64,000 bases of DNA from Alentia gelatinosa (GCA_950022655.1 OX465584.1:63490841-63554840); one strand, 5' to 3'; positions 34,926 to 47,932 are shown, counted from the stretch's first letter. Notes: a model not told the origin generated them from the letters alone. Program-made: numbers and translations.

Positions 34926-35575
34926 AAAGAGGAAAGCAACAAGTTTTGGTTAAAGTCGTTGTTCTCCACGAGTTTGATGTGGAGTGATATGAATGAGGCG
35001 ACAGCCGAATGAATATCATTTGGCATTCAAACGAGTTGGAGAACAACGATTTTGACCAAAACGAGTTGCTTTCTGTATTTATCTCATCCCTGTACACACT
35101 AAAAGAATGAACGACACACAGGATATAAACCATAAAGAACGGACTGCAATACTCATAGGGGCATGAAGAACGAATTCCCAATGTAAAGCCAATGAACGTG
35201 GCGACAGCCTGAAGAATATCATGTAGCATTCAAACTGGGTATATGACGTCATAGATAAATAGCCCATCGTGCGCTAATTCTAAGGACGATGCACAGGATA
35301 TAAACCATAGAAAATGGACTGCAATACTCATAGGGGCAATGTTAAGTCTATGGGAGAAAAATACCAGGGGTGAGGTATAATAAAGAAGAAACCAACGAGT
35401 TGCTCTCTGTATTTACCTCACCCCTGTACACACTAAAAGAATGGACGACACACTGGATATAGACCATGGAGAACGGACTGCAATACTTGTAGGAGCATGG
35501 AGAACGAGTTCCCGATGTTATGTCTAGGGGACAAAAATATGAGGTGTGAGATATAGACTTTAACATGTATTCCAT
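34926..35575. mobile_element. Cluster of three MITE family A copies
   Basis: tctgtatttatctcaccc or close variants, followed by ctgtacacactaaaagaatg and the gaacggactgcaatactc segment, recurs at about 35075, 35275 (partial) and 35405. Confidence 0.7.
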
Positions 35576-36400
35576 TGATATTGATTATATCATGGACGGT
35601 CTATTCTCTTTATAAACGGTCCATGATTTTAATGTTCCTCCCGGTTGTTATGTTGCTGCATTTTCATCATTTGATAGAACATGCTGGCACCATGGGACAA
35701 AGATTCCAGGGGTGAGATAATAAACGGGCCACTGCACTGCACCTGCTTGCCCCTGAAACTGTCCTCAGTGGTCGAGTGCCTTGCCAAGATCTCAATAAAT
35801 CAATGTGTTGCACCAACACGAAATACATGTCGCTTCCTCGTGGGCATCATGTATGAGCCGGGATACATTTACAGTTTATATAAGCCGCACTCATATGACA
35901 CCAGTGTTTAGGAGAAGCACCAGAATACCCGGTAATTGAGAGGCGGCATTGTTTGCATCGAGGAGATGTCTCCTTGTCTGCAGGAGTACATCATTTGAAG
36001 GGGGAGATGGGCGTTAGTGGGGGATTATTTTCCAAGATAAAGAACAAGTGTGGTCTACAGGGTATAAGTGTGCCTGTATCCTGGGCCAAGGATTCTTGGA
36101 ACACCGACCATTAGGTGTCACTACATCAAAGGGACCCGCGACATTTTAAAACCAAATGAACGAAGTCATCATTGTGGCTTTGTTACCTATCTCCATCGGG
36201 GAAACTCTGGAAAATAAAGTTGACCCAGACTGCCATCACTCTCACTAAATAAAAAAACAATTTGGCAATTGGAAAAAAATCCAGAAAAGGTGGGGGGTCC
36301 TGCTCTACCACTCAGGCTTGGTATCTCCCCATGCACTTATCTAACCACTCACAACAAACATTGTGGGTCTGTTGGGCAGTAACCCACCTATCACCCAGGC
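35576..36400. other. Intron 1, no recognised feature
   Basis: One more gtgagata edge at about 35712; otherwise nothing recognised. Confidence 0.35.
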
Positions 36401-36665
36401 AACCAGCCAGTTCTACACCCTGCCACCCACCCAGCCAACCAGCCAGCCAGTTCTACATTCAACTACCCACCCACCCAGCTAAACAGCCAGGTCTACTCCC
36501 TCCTACCCACTTAGCCGACCAGCCAGTTCTACACCCACCCACCCACCCACCCAGCCAGTTCTACACCCTCCAACCCACCCAGCCAACCGACCAGCCAGTT
36601 CTACACCCTCCAACCCACCCAGCCAACCAGCCAGTTCTACACCATCCTACCCACACACCTAGCTA
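36400..36665. repeat. Degenerate 36-40-bp minisatellite
   Basis: About seven units of agccagttctacaccctcc and aacccacccagccaacc. Confidence 0.8.
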
Positions 36666-37654
36666 GTTCTCATTCTGTTCAGAACTACACAACCCCAACA
36701 GGTGCTTCTATGTCATCAAAGAGGCTACGCTAACAGTTAGTCTCAATGAAATGTCCCCACAACATTAGCCAGTGTACCCGGCCCTGTCCCATACAGGGCC
36801 GGGTTCCTCTGCCATAGAGCCCTCCACCAGGTCGTCATTTTACACTGGACGCACTCTGACATGAATGGAAAAAAATTGAATCGATAAATATATACCCATT
36901 GTCTTTGCCAACCTTCAAAACAGCTGCCTCTTACTTTATAACAGTGTATTTAGAGGTAGTTTTCCAGTGGAGCTTGGCTGGTTCTCAAATCAAGCCATTT
37001 TGTTCAGTCTTCCTCGCTGGTTCCCAAACTTCACAGTGACTCGGCAATTAACAAAGAACAGCTGTTCATCCCTAAATGGAAATGAGGGGTGAAAACTTAA
37101 CCTCCCATAACATATATCATTGCCGCACTCAATAGCCCAGAATAGAAATCTGTGCTAAAAAAAAAAAAAAAAAAAAATCCTTGAAGACCCGCGCAAGTCT
37201 AACCTCCCCGCGCTCGCTGGTGCCGATCCTGTCGCTGGTTCCCCGTGGCTGTCCTCTCTGTCTTTGTTTATTTTGGTCAGATTCCGGCGGTAAAGCTTCG
37301 GGCAGCGGCGTCCTTGGCAAACTCAACCACTCACCATTTACTCATTATGTGACTTTGTTTTTAGAGAGCGGGATATAAACATCCAGCTCTTTCACGTGCT
37401 CAGATCCGTCTACAACCCTCTTCACACTGGTATGCTTCAGAAATAACACCCCCTTTGATTCAATCAACGGGAACATTAACAAACTGGGCCACCGGTTAGT
37501 GTGATCGTCTCACAAAGGGGTATCCCCTCTCTGCGTCAAAGCACAAAAACCGATTTGTTTATCATTATATACCGGTGCCTGTATGTTATACAAATACCAA
37601 CCTCTGCTAGGGTATTGGCGTTAATCATATTTCACCAGAGTGAGCTGGAATATA
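36666..37654. other. Intron 1, no recognised feature
   Basis: Contains an A run at 37157-37178 and unremarkable sequence. Confidence 0.35.
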
Positions 37655-37920
37655 GGGAACAGAGTGATTGCTAGTTCCGCTAAGATCCGCCTGGAAATTG
37701 TAAGATAGCGCCACTGTAGTTGGAGGCAACCACTGTTATCAGTTGGTTTAATCTATAGATGATATTGAAACAAAGTTCAAATTTCTCTGTGGCAAGCCCA
37801 TCAAAATATTTTGAATAAACTCCATTTATAATTGATCCCGCCACCTGGTGTTTTGGATCGCGTCAGGGGGCAAGATGGCCGCCTACATAGTATAATGGCT
37901 ATGTGACCTATAAAAATCGT
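37655..37920. mobile_element. Dispersed element J, uninterrupted copy
   Basis: agagtgattgctagttc, ttgtaagatagcgccactgt, cccgccacctggtgttttg and gggggcaagatggcc appear in the same order as at 58470-59075, where element I splits it. Confidence 0.75.
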
Positions 37921-37969
37921 ACCATCAAACTTTGAATACGTGTTGTGATTGGTTGAAGAAGTTAACATT

Positions 37970-38355
37970 TAAACGAGTTAGAGAACGACTCATTTTACCA
38001 AAACGAGTTGCTTTCTGTATTTATCTCACCCCTGTACACACTAAAAAATCGGACGACACACAGGATATAGACCACGGAGAACGGACTGTAATACTCGTAG
38101 GGGCGAATTCCCAATGTTAAGCTTATGAACGAGGCGACAGCCTGGTGAATATATTATCATGTAGCACTTAAACGAGTTGGAGAACAACAACTTTGACCAA
38201 AACGAGTTGCTTTCTGTATTCATCTCACCCCTGTACATACTAAAAGAATGCGTGACACACGGGATATAAACCATGGAGAACGGACTGCAATACTCGTAGG
38301 GGCATGGAGAACAAGTTCCTAAAATTAAGCCTATGGGACACAAATACCATGGTTG
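37970..38355. mobile_element. MITE family A, two adjacent copies
   Basis: gagttgctttctgtatttat (or tcat) followed by ctcacccctgtaca occurs at about 38005 and 38205; both are followed by the acggact(g)taatactcgta block. Confidence 0.7.
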
Positions 38356-38613
38356 AGATAATCAGCTGTTGGTAACGCCACAGTAGGTGGATATGGAGCG
38401 GACCTGACTGGACCTGACATCGTCTTCACGTCTGACGGAAGTGCCCGGGCTTATCAAACCGGAAGTCCAGGCCGTTACCATGACGACGGAGGATGGGGCC
38501 CTCTGACGACGTCAGGGCACATCAATCACCTGGAGGACTTTGATGTGGCCGACATGGTTCTCGCCTCTGAGGCAGGGTGCTCGCTGGACGGGGGGACACC
38601 TGTGCTGATTAAT

Positions 38614-39358
38614 CAGGGACCAGTTTCACTAGTTACGGGCTCATAGCGAATGAAAGACCGAAATAACAGGGACCAGTTTCACTAGTTTCAGGCTCATAGC
38701 AAATGAAAGACCGAAATAACAGGGACCAGTTTCACTAGTTTCAGGCTCATAGACAATGGAAGAGAGAAATAGCTGGGACTCGTGTCGATATTTTCTGGCT
38801 CATAGCAAACGGAAGACCAAAATAGAAGGGACCCGTTTCACTAGTTTCGGTCTAATAACAAACATAAAACCAATATTGCAGGGACTCGTTTCAATATTTT
38901 CGGGCTCATAGCAAATGGAAGACCAAAATAACAGGGACCTGTTTCACTACTTTCAGCCTCATAGCGAAGGGAAGACCAAATTAGCAGGGACCCGTTTTCC
39001 CTAGTTTCGGCCTCATAGTAAATGAAAGACTGAAATAGCAGGGACCTGTTTCACTAGTTACAGGCTCACAGCGAAAGGAAGACTGAAATAGTAGGGAACT
39101 CTTTCACTAGTTTCGGGCTAATAAAAATTGGAAGACCGAAATTGCAGGGACCTGTTTCACTAGTTTTAGGCTCATAAAGAATGGAAGACCAAAATAGCAG
39201 GGACTCCCTAACTAGTTTCAGGCTCAAAAAGAATGGAAGACCAAAATAGCAGGGACTCCCTAACTAGTTTCAGGCTCATAGAGAATGGAAGACCGAAATA
39301 GCAGGGACACCTTTCACTAGTTTCGGGCTCATAGCCAAGGGAAGACCAAAATAGCGGC
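38614..39358. repeat. 53-bp minisatellite, about 14 diverged units
   Basis: cagggaccagtttcactagt recurs at 38614, 38667 and onward, each with ggctcatagc and gaagaccgaaatag. The first 24 bases of the unit match the terminal repeat of the MITE at 51953-52257. Confidence 0.9.
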
Positions 39359-39420
39359 ACCAATAGCGGAAACAAAAGTCTTGTTTCATAAGCTTTGTTG
39401 CTGTTGAGATCCTCATTCCA

Positions 39421-39442
39421 TTCACTATGCTAGCATAGTGAA
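39421..39442. repeat. Perfect 22-bp palindrome
   Basis: Half-site ttcactatgct is followed by its exact inverse; the surrounding attcc/ggaat extends it imperfectly. Confidence 0.8.
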
Positions 39443-40200
39443 CGGAATATTAAAAAATCAATATCTAATAAATAATCTAATAATTCAAATTATTCCTCTA
39501 CCAGACTCCACCCCTAAACCTCATTCAACCATGACCTCCTGTACCGCTACCAGACTCAATCTTTCAATTAATAGTCCTCACGCCACTAGTCCCTGGGCCA
39601 AGACCCCAAATTTTCATTTCGGCTGCCCCCCCTAGAAACATTTGTTTTATTGTTTTATCTTGTAGATCCATCCTTCTAGTTAACATTTCCACTTGTTGTC
39701 ACTCTGGCAAGTGGTCGGATTACCATGACAATAGCTGTTGAAGAGACCTCCCTTCAAAATGCCTGAACGCCTATAACTCTGAGTGCTGAAAACCATTACT
39801 TGGTTCTGTGTTCTTTTAAGTATTACAATGACTCGTTAGGTTAAACTTTGGTATTGGACTCCATTTTATGGAGAATAAAATCATGTCTTCTCAGTGGCCT
39901 ACAGCAGCCTTTTTCATGTGTACTATTTATGTCCCCTTTACAGATCTGCAATTTTCCACATATTTGTTTCTTAAATAATCTAAAGACTATAAAATCTTTT
40001 CATATGCAGGTTTTTGCATGTGACCATATTGGGAAATCATGAACATCTTCAGGTATTTTTAGTGTTTTGTGATATCAGGATCCAGGTATATTACCAATTT
40101 TGCTACCCCTGCCACTTACGTTGTTTGACATATCAGACAGCCCATACTAAAGACATATAGTATCTAAAGACTGAAGAACCTTTTTATATGCAACGTTCTT
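39443..40200. other. Intron 1, no recognised feature
   Basis: Nothing recognised. Confidence 0.35.
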
Positions 40201-40216
40201 AACCCATTTACGCTGG

Positions 40217-40270
40217 GTGATGCCTTGAGGCATCATCCAGGGCTGGCCGGGTGATGCCTTGAGGCATCAT
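40217..40270. repeat. Two copies of a gatgcc-ttga-ggcatc hairpin
   Basis: gtgatgccttgaggcatcat occurs at 40217 and 40251, with the ggctgg segment between. The same stem builds the 35-bp minisatellite at 6.9 kb. Confidence 0.75.
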
Positions 40271-40494
40271 TTCCAAAATATTCGTTTTTGTGAATAAAAT
40301 ACAGTATGTAGGTATAATAGCATATTTAATATTTCTATGTAAAATAAAGAATAATATTGAGGATCACATATCATGTCACGTGATGCAAAGATAAAATTAT
40401 CCCAATTAGGCCTCTATACCCGGCCTCTAGAGGTATTCAATGGCAATAGCACCCGGCTTCATGCCTGTGCTATTGCCGTGGGCACCCGGCGTGA

Positions 40495-41005
40495 TAGGGT
40501 CAATACGGGTGGAGTTTGTTACATGTCAAAGTCTTTTAAGGGTTGAGTTCTTAAAACAGGTCGGGTTCGTTACGGGTCAATTTTTTTATGGGTCAAGTTC
40601 ATTACGGATCAAGTTCTTAAAATAGGTCGAGTTTGTTACAGGTTGAGTTCGTTACGGGTCAAGTTATTAAAACGGGTCGAGTTTGTTACAGGTCAAATTA
40701 GTTCGTTACGGGTTGAGTTTTTATAATGGGTCGAGTTCTTCTCATGGGTTAAGTTTGTTATGGGTGGTTATATTAAAACGGGTCAAGTCGTTACAGAATT
40801 ATTCAAACGGGTCAATTTGTTACGGGTCAGGTTTTTGTGGGTCGAATTCGTTGCAGGTCGAGTTCTTAATGGGTCGAGTTCTTAATGGGTCGGATTTTTG
40901 CGGGTCAGGTTTTTATGGGTCGAGTTCACTATGGGTCGAGTTCTTAAAACGGGTCGAGTTCGTTACGGGTCGAGTTCGTTACGGGTCACGTTCTCCAGTC
41001 TTCAC
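40495..41005. repeat. Irregular gggtcgagttc array
   Basis: More than 20 units of gggtcgagttcgttac, gggtcgagttcttaaaac and variants; ends gggtcacgttctccag, like the arms at 19829-20374. Confidence 0.85.
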
Positions 41006-41693
41006 TGCGGACACTGAGGGTCTGTCAGCTCTGAGGGGCGGTGTGTGGGCCTCTGTTGCCTAATGGCCGCTCGTCTGAAGTCGCCGGGTAAACAAGCTGA
41101 GAGTGAGCTACACATGTTCCGACACGGGTTCACAGCTCGCAAATCTCAACATGACCACAGCTAACGTTTCTCTAACCCCCAACAGTTCAGAGAAGCTGAT
41201 TACCACAGGAGAGTAGCACCCAATGCGGGCCACAGGGAGCACGTGCTTAAATCTGTATCTGTTGTTGTAAAAATCTTTTCTATTTTCCAAATTTCTCTGT
41301 GGAGAGGTGTAAAATGAACCCGGAGGTGTCTAGACCTGACCCTTTTACCGTTTCCGGACATTGCAAAAAAAAATTTTCGGCCAATGAAAAGCGAGAAAAA
41401 TGATCACACGATCGACTGGACCAATCACGGTCGTGTTCTGTAGAGTTCTGATGAATAAATAAACGCCCAGAGCACAGGCAGCCTGATAGACATAGTCACT
41501 TGCTCGTTAGTCGCGAAGCCGTCTTGTACTACAAATTAAATCTGTATCTGTGAGATTTTGAAGAAAATGACTTAGAAGGGAAACCCAGGAGATGAAAATA
41601 ACTTGGTCTGTACTCCACCGAGTTTAACTGTGGGGTAAGACATAAAGCAGACAAGATATAAACTGCTTCCCAGGTCCATACAGGAACGTATAA
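41006..41693. other. Intron 1, no recognised gene
   Basis: Two CCAAT motifs (about 41381 and 41420) and a gaataaataaacgc segment lie close together, but no coding sequence follows. Confidence 0.3.
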
Positions 41694-41912
41694 GGCCTGG
41701 CGTCCACCTACTACGATATGGCTCCGATATGGTCTACGATGCACCTCCCGATGAAAAATCAAAATCGCGTCGGAAGGTTACCTAATATCGGGGCAGTTGG
41801 CCACGTTTCTGCGATTAGACACCGATAAAAACCCCATACAATGCGTGGTGGATTGGCATGTCTAGATATATGTCTACGATTTTGCACCTTCCCGATATGG
41901 CACCGATTTTGA
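41694..41912. mobile_element. Harbinger-like MITE family L, right end missing
   Basis: Left end ggcctggcgtccacctacta and interior as in 9038-9318; it stops where family B begins. Confidence 0.75.
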
Positions 41913-41914
41913 CA

Positions 41915-42330
41915 TTTTAATCTCCATGTTGATATCTTGTCTGATCTCTGAAATCCTGGCTGCTGATTGGTCAATCGCATATGACATCATCTCGCATCAC
42001 TCTGCCACGGCCATGGGGTATTATTGTCCCTTTACGTGGGTGATCATTCAGTTGTTTATTCAATGTTATAAATGGAGATTTATTCGTTTCTACATGGGTC
42101 TGGCGAGTAATTTGGATTATTCTGATATTGTGATGCTGTTTTAATGTCCATGATAGGGGTGAGATAAATCCAGAACTGCACACGAATTGTAAAATAGACA
42201 ATTTTCCATCCATTTGGATATACCGTAATCATCACTCGGCTTTGCCTTGATGACAGTTGCGGTGCATCAAAACTCGTGGAGTATCGTTTATTTAAACGAT
42301 TCCCAATCCAGTTCTATATAATCATCAAGC
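41915..42330. mobile_element. MITE family B, copy 3 (inverted)
   Basis: Contains cctggctgctgattggtcaa, ggggtgagataaatccagaa and the foldback with the gagtatcgttta block. Confidence 0.65.
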
Positions 42331-42916
42331 TCGATATGTATTTTATAACACTTTGAGATCACCACATCTAAATTCTAATAAAATGTCATGTTTTTTTATT
42401 AAGATGAATTGTTAAATATGCCTTTAAACGTTAGTTTAAATTATTATGAAGCGGATTCTGGATAAAGATAGGTTTTTTGATGCTGGATATATCTTAGAGG
42501 CATATTGCTCAATTTGTTTTGAAAATTTAAACTCATGTCATTTTCCTGAAATTAATATATATTGATCTCTAAATGTCGAAGAACACATAGGTACATGTAA
42601 TTTAGAAATCGGGGGTCACCATGCTGGTTTTTGATTTAGAGACCAATATTATGATAAATATCTACTATTATGATAATTCTATAAGAGAATATATAGAAAT
42701 TACGAATAAGAAGTTACGGTACCTTTCACATAGTAAACCCCATGTACTAAGGACTTTATATTGGTGATGGGTATTTATCTTGAGAGTTGATTATGTTAAT
42801 AGTTGAGTAATTATTGTTGATGAGTGTACCAAAACTGTGAGGGCACTCATACCGGCGCGAGCTGAAGTCCTCGCAGTATAAAGACACCAAATAAAAAAAA
42901 AAATAAAAAAAATTGT
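42331..42916 (+). mobile_element. Probable retroposon 3' end with A-rich tail
   Basis: The last ~100 bp (cactcataccggcgcgagct, gcagtataaagacaccaaat, then a run of A with T) looks like the 3' end of a LINE. 42331-42790 is AT-rich and unassigned. Confidence 0.4.
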
Positions 42917-43996
42917 CCTCAAACCTTCACTGAATATAGTGGATGCATACTCATGTATTAAAGCATGATTTTGAAAGATTTGAAGAAAAAAATATTTATC
43001 AGTACTTTTCCTATGCAAATCAAGCAAATGTAAACCGGCCTATTTTGCCTAATAGAATTGAATAAACTAGACAAAACATTTTTTTCATTTAGAATTAGAA
43101 TGAAACAGAATGAACAAGTTTTGACTGATATAAATTGAAAATATTTAGAAATCACCGGGTGGCGCCTTCGTGAATTGTAAGATATGCCTTCAAGTTTAAC
43201 GTTGTCAGGCAACACGTACCTAGTAACCACGCTGGGGCAACACAATGAGTTGGGATTGGTAAGTAGAGATTTCTTATCTCAAACATGCAAGGAATGCCAT
43301 ATATCTGAGGTTTTCCACACCGTACAAACTTCCTGCAATCCACGACACTCCTTGTAGCATGGTCGTCAGTCCTATTTCTAGATCCGAGTGCCATGTTTAA
43401 GTATTCAAAGTGGATACGGTATCAGAGGTCAACCCCATCTAGAAGTAGAAACTACTGCGGGATATCACCAACTGTGTCCTAACGTCGTAGTTGAGTTTAA
43501 CAACAACTTGTCTCAGCAGAAGGAGGGAGGTGGGGTACTAGACTCTAGTACAGCCCGTTTCCGCCAGGGCCAGGGCACTCAGGCTTGCATACTGGGACTG
43601 TTGTGCGCTGCCATCTTAAGGCAGGGATTCCTGCCCGATTCCCAGCATTCAACTTGAAAATGGCAGTCCGCTGGTCCCAGCTTCGAATACTGACATACCA
43701 GGAATCAGTTTTTCGAACATGCGCATAACATGTAAACAAACGAGGCCGTCGTAGTTCCCCTTTGTCAAACTGATGCTATAAATATAACAACGAATCACGA
43801 TATCCCTTCCGCGCGTAGGGGACTGGCCAATAGTGTCCATGCTCTGTTAGACCTTCACGTACCGTAACCCGAAGGCGGCGCGGTGCGTGGATGGACTAGT
43901 GGGGTACTGGAGGCTTCCACACCAAAAGGATTGTTTCCCTTTAAACACTAGCGACCAATCAGAAAGGAGCTGCTTAGAGCTAAAACCTCCTCTATA
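42917..43996. other. Intron 1, no recognised feature
   Basis: Short open frames only. Confidence 0.35.
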
Positions 43997-44349
43997 GGGA
44001 GCCAAAGTGAACCCGCTGAAATGACAGATACCCGTTTACAAAACACCATTTCCGGATATAGGCGCTCAGTATTTTAACAATAAGGTTCGAGATTATATAT
44101 ATGTGTCATTCTCCAATCTTTTAGATCCATATTTTTTATAAACTTAACAACTGTCATCGTAGCTTTGAGACGGAGTTATTCAGAGTCGATAGTAGTAAAC
44201 TATACTTCAAAAGTAACAAACAAGACCAAAAACAAAAGTCTAGCCTCAAACCCCCATAGGTTTAGCACTAAGCCTCGTTCTTACTGGCCACCGGAAATGG
44301 TGTTTTGTAAACGGGTATCTGTGGTTTCAGCAGGTTCACTTTGGCTCCC
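43997..44349. mobile_element. MITE family I, copy 1
   Basis: Terminal inverted repeats of about 60 bp starting gggagccaaagtgaacccgc and reaching ccatttccgg; flanked by TATA and TATT. Second copy at 58576-58925. Confidence 0.85.
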
Positions 44350-44504
44350 TATTAGACTACATGGGGAATATTATGAAGGAACTGTATCAAGATCCATAGC
44401 CGCTGAAAATATGCCATGAATGGTATGCTACCAGTAGCTATGGATCAAGTGAGGTTCAAATTTCACTGACTAACTGGCTAAACTTTCTTATTTCATCTCC
44501 CGCT

Positions 44505-44785
44505 GAGTAACTATATTGTAAAACTGGATGAGACCCACAAATCAGGTTTTGATTTTATCCTAACCTGTCTCTTCGATTTTAGAATATTACGTGATGACAA
44601 TTCTGTATGCCACTAGTGGCATATAAAACTCCGTATGCCAGTCAGCGTGGCATACAGAAACTCGATGTTAAACCTATGGGATTTTATATTAGGGGTAGGA
44701 TAATCTCCAATACTCCATGGGCGTTGAATACGAGTTTACAATGTGAAGTCCATGGGGGATAAATATGCCAGTGGTGAGATAAATG
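44505..44785. mobile_element. MITE family F copy 2 and a family C fragment
   Basis: ttttatcctaacctgtctc ... ggggtaggataa (44552-44703), then tactccatgggcgttgaata and tggtgagataaat. Confidence 0.6.
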
Positions 44786-44818
44786 ATGGATATGTATAGG
44801 GAAGAGATAGTGGTTAAA

Positions 44819-44950
44819 TAGACAATAATCGATTGTTTTGTAAACAGGCGGCAGCTAACCACGAGAGGTTGCCATGTAGTAATACACGAGCATTAACGAG
44901 TGTATTACGACGACAACCTCGAGTGGTTTACAGAGCCGCTTGCCCACAGG
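44819..44950. mobile_element. MITE family E, copy 3
   Basis: tagacaataatcgattgttt, aggcggc and inverse gccgcttgcccac; centre acgagcattaacgagtgtat. Confidence 0.65.
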
Positions 44951-44984
44951 GACAAATATTTTCTCTACAGCACAAAGTGACCAT

Positions 44985-45935
44985 TTTCCCCGTATACCAT
45001 GGCTTTGAGAAAACAAAATTATGTATTTTTGGTCCCAAATCTAAATTGAACAAAATCAACCACAATTTACCTGCAAATAAGGCCTATCAGAGAGGGACTG
45101 AACTACCCCATAGTTTGAGTTATAACTACCTAGGAATCCTATTAGATGAAACCTTGACTTGGGAAAAATGTATTAACGAAACCGTACACAAAGTAAATCA
45201 CAAGTTATTCAAGCTAGCAAAAATACGGAAATATATAACTCAAGATACCTGTATCAAAATCTACAAATGCATGATTGCGCCAATTTTTGACTACCCAAGT
45301 TACTTTGTTGCCGGAGCTAACAAGTTAAATCTGTCAAAGTTACACACAACGCAGAATAGAGGACTAAGAATATGCACATGGTCGAACGTCAGGGAAATAT
45401 CCTCGAAGAGATTGCATGATATATGCCACATGCATACTATTGATTATAGAAGTCGATACTTGAACCTGCTGTATATGCGCAAAGTAGCAAATAGTATTGA
45501 TCCGATAGAGAACCCCAGGACTAGGGGGCAGGAAAATATACTTATCAAACTTGATAGACGGAAAACTAACTTCTTTAAGAAAAGCCTGATCTATGAGGGA
45601 AAGAACAATGGAATTGTTTACCTAAGGAGATACAGAATGGTTCTTTGTATGGTTATAAAATATTCATCCGATCTAAATTGTCCTCTGTATTAGATACGGA
45701 TAGTTAACTTTATTGTATAGTTTATGTAGTTATCAAGGCATAAGATTCTCATGATTTGGAGCCCTAATCATCCTCATTACCTCATCCAACACTGTATTTA
45801 TTGTAAAATCCCAGCCGTGTTATGTTACCTGACTGGGAATCTACACAGATCTTAGAGTGGCCAGAATACCTGCCATGGCAGAGGCCTTTTATGTACCCTT
45901 TGTGCAAATAGAAAAAAAGAAATAAAAAACCTTAT
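44985..45935 (+). mobile_element. LINE, 5'-truncated: RT C-terminal region, 3' UTR and tail
   Basis: The open frame to 45690 encodes KTKLCIFGPKSKLNK, YNYLGILLDETLTW, then a long helical region and KKSLIYEGK. YLGxxLDxxLxW is the conserved motif after the RT catalytic core of non-LTR retrotransposons. The C-terminus is frameshifted or stops early, and an aaaaaaagaaataaaaaa tail follows at about 45911. The best preserved of the five LINE pieces. Confidence 0.8.
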
Positions 45936-46089
45936 ATAATTTTGGAAACAAGTATCATTCACTTCATGACAACTGGTCGTGCAAGTAAACCAGCTTCATT
46001 TGATGCTGAGCTATAGCCAGCCTAAAGAAAAGATTTAAAAAACCCAAACAACCCAGCCGCTTGTACACCTGCCTTTGGGGGGCCACAAA

Positions 46090-46250
46090 CATCCCGCACC
46101 AGTAGGTCAATGAGGTATACCCGTCAGAGGTGATTGGTCAGAGTCAGCTGGGTAATCCTCTCTGACACTAAGACACTGGGCCTCTGCGCCTTAACAATGT
46201 CACAGTGTTGGCATGCGGATAGTAAAGGGATAGTTTATGCAACATGTTAT
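46090..46250. mobile_element. Dispersed element S, 3' part
   Basis: gtcaatgaggtatacccgtc, gtgattggtcagagtcagct and tagtaaagggatagttt match 21760-21885. Confidence 0.6.
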
Positions 46251-46429
46251 TATAGCTTCATATAACCTCTTCCTAAATCACATAAAGAGCATTTGAACGT
46301 TTCCCACGCTCATTAAAGTCAGAATGATTTTAGTAGATTGTAGAGTTTCCGTGAGTATAAAGAAAGAAATTGATGAGTGTTTGGTCTGTGTCTTCGTTCG
46401 CCATCGAATTTGGAGTGCGCAGTAATCTG

Positions 46430-46900
46430 AACGAGTCAATAGACGTACATACTTACTGTATATGTTTATGAGGAGATATGTCAACAAAAATGTTACTAAG
46501 ATCGATAATCCGAAGACAAGAGGTCAGGCAAAAAGAACGATTAATTTAAAGAGACCAAGGCCTAATTTCTTTTAAAAAAAACCGTTATATGAAGGAGGAC
46601 AAAACTGGAATAATTTACCACTAGAAGTGCAGGAAGCATCTACTATATATTTGTACAAAAATTTGTAAAGAGTAAAAGTAGAACTATGTATGAGTGATTA
46701 TGACAAGTATGTATATTAGTCCAGCTGACATTATACGTGAATCATCTCATCACATGACATCCTATCACATATAATGATATCACCTTGTATATATGTATAC
46801 ACGATTGGTGTAGTTGTCGATGCAAAAAATGTAAAAAACCTGCTACTCGCAGACTGCCTGTAATACCTAATGTTTAAATTAAAAAAAAATTATAAAAAAA
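46430..46900 (+). mobile_element. LINE remnant: ORF2 C-terminus and A-rich tail
   Basis: Encodes KIDNPKTRGQAKR, a stop, then KPLYEGGQNWNNLPLEV, similar to the ends of the other LINE pieces. Tail aaattaaaaaaaaattataa at 46876-46900. Confidence 0.6.
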
Positions 46901-46904
46901 TAGC

Positions 46905-47100
46905 CGAGTGAATATTATGAGGCACTCCAAACGAGTTGGTGAATGGGTACTGAGACCAACCACGAAAATGTTCCTGATTTTATCTTGGAAATATTTATCT
47001 GTTCATCACCCGTTGAGTATGAGTTACCGTACTCGCAAGCCTGTTAAGAACGAGTTCCTAATGTTAAGACTATGGCGGTTTATACTAGGCTAAGATAATA
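46905..47100. mobile_element. MITE family A/C fragment
   Basis: agccgagtgaatattatgag, ccaaacgagttggtgaa and gagttcctaatgttaagact are shared blocks. Confidence 0.5.
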
Positions 47101-47585
47101 TATGATTCTCCCGCAGTCAACATCATTCCAATCAATATCCCCAATGATGTAAAACGTTTACTCCATCGTGATCATCAAAGTATTTGTCTAGCTAGAATTG
47201 TTATCCATCCACTACGAATCATGTCAGGAAAGAATTGCTGACACAAAGGCTTCAATCCTCGTAGTGTCAGAAAACATGGATATAGAAAAAAAGAAATCCC
47301 CCTAGCAGAATGTTATATGGAGATGTGGTCAGTGCCCCTGAATGAAATCTGTTCCGAGTTGTTTTAGTTGGAAATATTCATCGAGTCCGAAGAATACATT
47401 TAACATAATATAAAGTTTTGGGACTAAAAACAAGCCCTTTCACACAGATCTAAGACACATTCAGTAAAGACACCAGAGTTGTATACACCTACAATGAATC
47501 AGTGGGAGTGAAACGATCCACTCCCAGTATTTAAACATAATACTCGGGGCACCTCACTGTACCCCATCCATTGTACAACGTTAAA
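47101..47585. other. Intron 1, no recognised feature
   Basis: Nothing recognised up to the exon-1 array. Confidence 0.35.
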
Positions 47586-47641
47586 GTCCCTGTCCCCTTC
47601 CCGCTGCCCCTGAGGCTCATGTTAATATACGTAGGACGTAC

Positions 47642-47722
47642 CTGACTTGCCAACTCCTGGCTGACCCAGTACGACGAGCCTGGTATCGGTCGCAGTCCCC
47701 TGCCGCTGCCCCTGAGGCTCTT
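47642..47722 (-). pseudogene. Exon-1 copy with lost start codon
   Basis: Same layout as exon 1, but the start codon is AAG and one base is missing in the N-terminal part. The P-loop (GGAGTTGGCAAGTCAG) and donor gtacgtc remain. Confidence 0.7.
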
Positions 47723-47830
47723 GTCATTATTCCAGGGACTTACCTGACTTGCCGACTGGCTGAACCATTTTATTATAGAGAGGACTTACCTGACTTGCCG
47801 ACTCCTGGCTGACTGATACTGAGGACTTAC

Positions 47831-47911
47831 CTGACTTGCCGACTCCTGGCTGACCCAGTACGACCAGCCTCGTATCGGTCCCCGTCCCCTTCCCGTACCC
47901 CTGGGGCTCAT
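47831..47911 (-). pseudogene. Full-length exon-1 copy with a 1-bp frameshift
   Basis: The copy retains the ATG, the beta-strand segment, the P-loop and donor gtaagtc but is 81 bp instead of 82. A single base lost in the glycine codons puts the ATG out of frame with the P-loop. Confidence 0.7.
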
Positions 47912-47932
47912 GTTATTATACAGAAGACTTAC

